A stretch of DNA of 14,732 nt from an uncultured bacterium (lineage in GTDB: Bacteria > Verrucomicrobiota > Kiritimatiellia > RFP12 > UBA1067): contig URIT01000082.1 of the NCBI GenBank assembly GCA_900547945.1, forward strand, positions 1-14,732. The letters are read 5' to 3'. The notes below the pieces were generated by a model. It made no database searches. It saw only the letters and a list, made by a program, of their open reading frames with translations, and was not told where the DNA came from. This document shows, in pieces, positions 14,427-14,732 of the stretch. The translations under genes were made by a program, and so were the position numbers. Within the stretch, counting starts at the first letter, position 1. Each line of letters begins with the position of its first letter.

Positions 14427-14732
14427 TACCGGAAGAACAGGACCGTACCGTCTGGAATGACCTCCAGGCGCAGGGCGCCCGCCGTGCAGACGAGGCGGCT
14501 CGTGCCGTGGAACGTCGGCGTGAGCGCAACCGCCCACCGCGCCGGGTCGATGCCCGTGATCGCCCCCGCCGTCGCGAGCGTGCAGCCGACGGGCTTCCCC
14601 GCAAACGAGACCGTCAGCTCACCCGCCTCGGGGAGGGCGAGCGCCGCCCCCGTCGGCAGCACCAGCGCGTCCGTCACCATCCCCGCCGTGTCCACGTGGA
14701 ACGCGAGCGCCACATCCGCGAGCGCGAGCGTG
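14426..14732 (-). CDS. Unknown protein, C-terminal part only
   Basis: The frame is open from the right edge of the window to a TAG at 14426, giving about 101 residues. A GTG at 14713 could be read as a start, but the in-frame codons upstream (TLALAD) continue the same pattern, so the gene most likely begins outside the window. The sequence is Ala/Val/Leu/Thr-rich with short alternating strands (ALALPEAGELTVSFAG, ITGIDPARWAVALTP, LRLEVIPDGTVLFFR), suggesting an all-beta C-terminal domain of a larger, perhaps surface or carbohydrate-active, protein. I do not recognise a family. The stop codon overlaps the end of the inverted repeat by one base. Confidence 0.55.
   Translation of the reverse strand, partial: TLALADVALAFHVDTAGMVTDALVLPTGAALALPEAGELTVSFAGKPVGCTLATAGAITGIDPARWAVALTPTFHGTSRLVCTAGALRLEVIPDGTVLFFR

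Noticed and set aside
14426..14713. Complete small gene starting at GTG 14713
   Set aside because: The frame continues without a stop to the window edge and the upstream residues have the same composition, so it is more likely the end of a longer gene.

Overview
The window is 14.7 kb of GC-rich bacterial DNA, probably from an anaerobic polysaccharide degrader of the Planctomycetota-Verrucomicrobiota group; a gut-type Kiritimatiellota/Verrucomicrobiota lineage fits best. This placement is inference. It rests on large multidomain secreted pectin enzymes, a GntR/LacI hybrid regulator, a CAAX-protease-related protein of the type seen in exosortase-carrying bacteria, and a pyrophosphate-type phosphofructokinase. 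No rRNA, tRNA or phage gene is visible.

Layout, left to right. (1) 1-492, minus: 5' part of a secreted protein with a carbohydrate-binding-like domain, cut by the window edge. (2) 512-1669, minus: GntR/LacI-type sugar-responsive regulator. (3) 1757-2463: non-coding array of large GC-rich inverted repeats. (4) 2472-6002, minus: 1176-residue secreted fusion of a GH105-like hydrolase, an oligogalacturonate-lyase-like propeller and a DUF4861-like domain. (5) 6088-7735, plus: CPBP/CAAX-type membrane protease followed by an RluA/RluD pseudouridine synthase. (6) 7744-9744, minus: secreted right-handed beta-helix protein. (7) 9952-11623, minus: coupled ispH and mazG. (8) 11637-11793: 8-bp repeat array. 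(9) 11798-14254, minus: ribH, PPi-type phosphofructokinase and a degenerate HAD-like protein. (10) 14426-14732, minus: 3' end of an unknown gene.

The left half reads as a pectin/rhamnogalacturonan utilisation locus. The GH105, PL22-like and beta-helix modules would act outside the cytoplasm on unsaturated galacturonides, and the GntR/LacI protein is the likely sugar sensor. The plus-strand pair and the right half are housekeeping: rRNA modification, isoprenoid precursor synthesis, nucleotide sanitation, glycolysis and riboflavin synthesis.

Three regulatory themes recur. Four minus-strand genes share an extended -10 beginning TGCTAT. Three genes have the -10 only 6-7 nt from the start codon, as expected for leaderless mRNAs. 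Most intergenic gaps hold short dispersed inverted repeats, one of which supplies the last codons and stop of ispH. No complete new defence or mobile system is visible. The most unusual items are the triple-domain CAZyme fusion, the leaderless promoters, the repeat families and the HAD protein lacking its catalytic aspartates.
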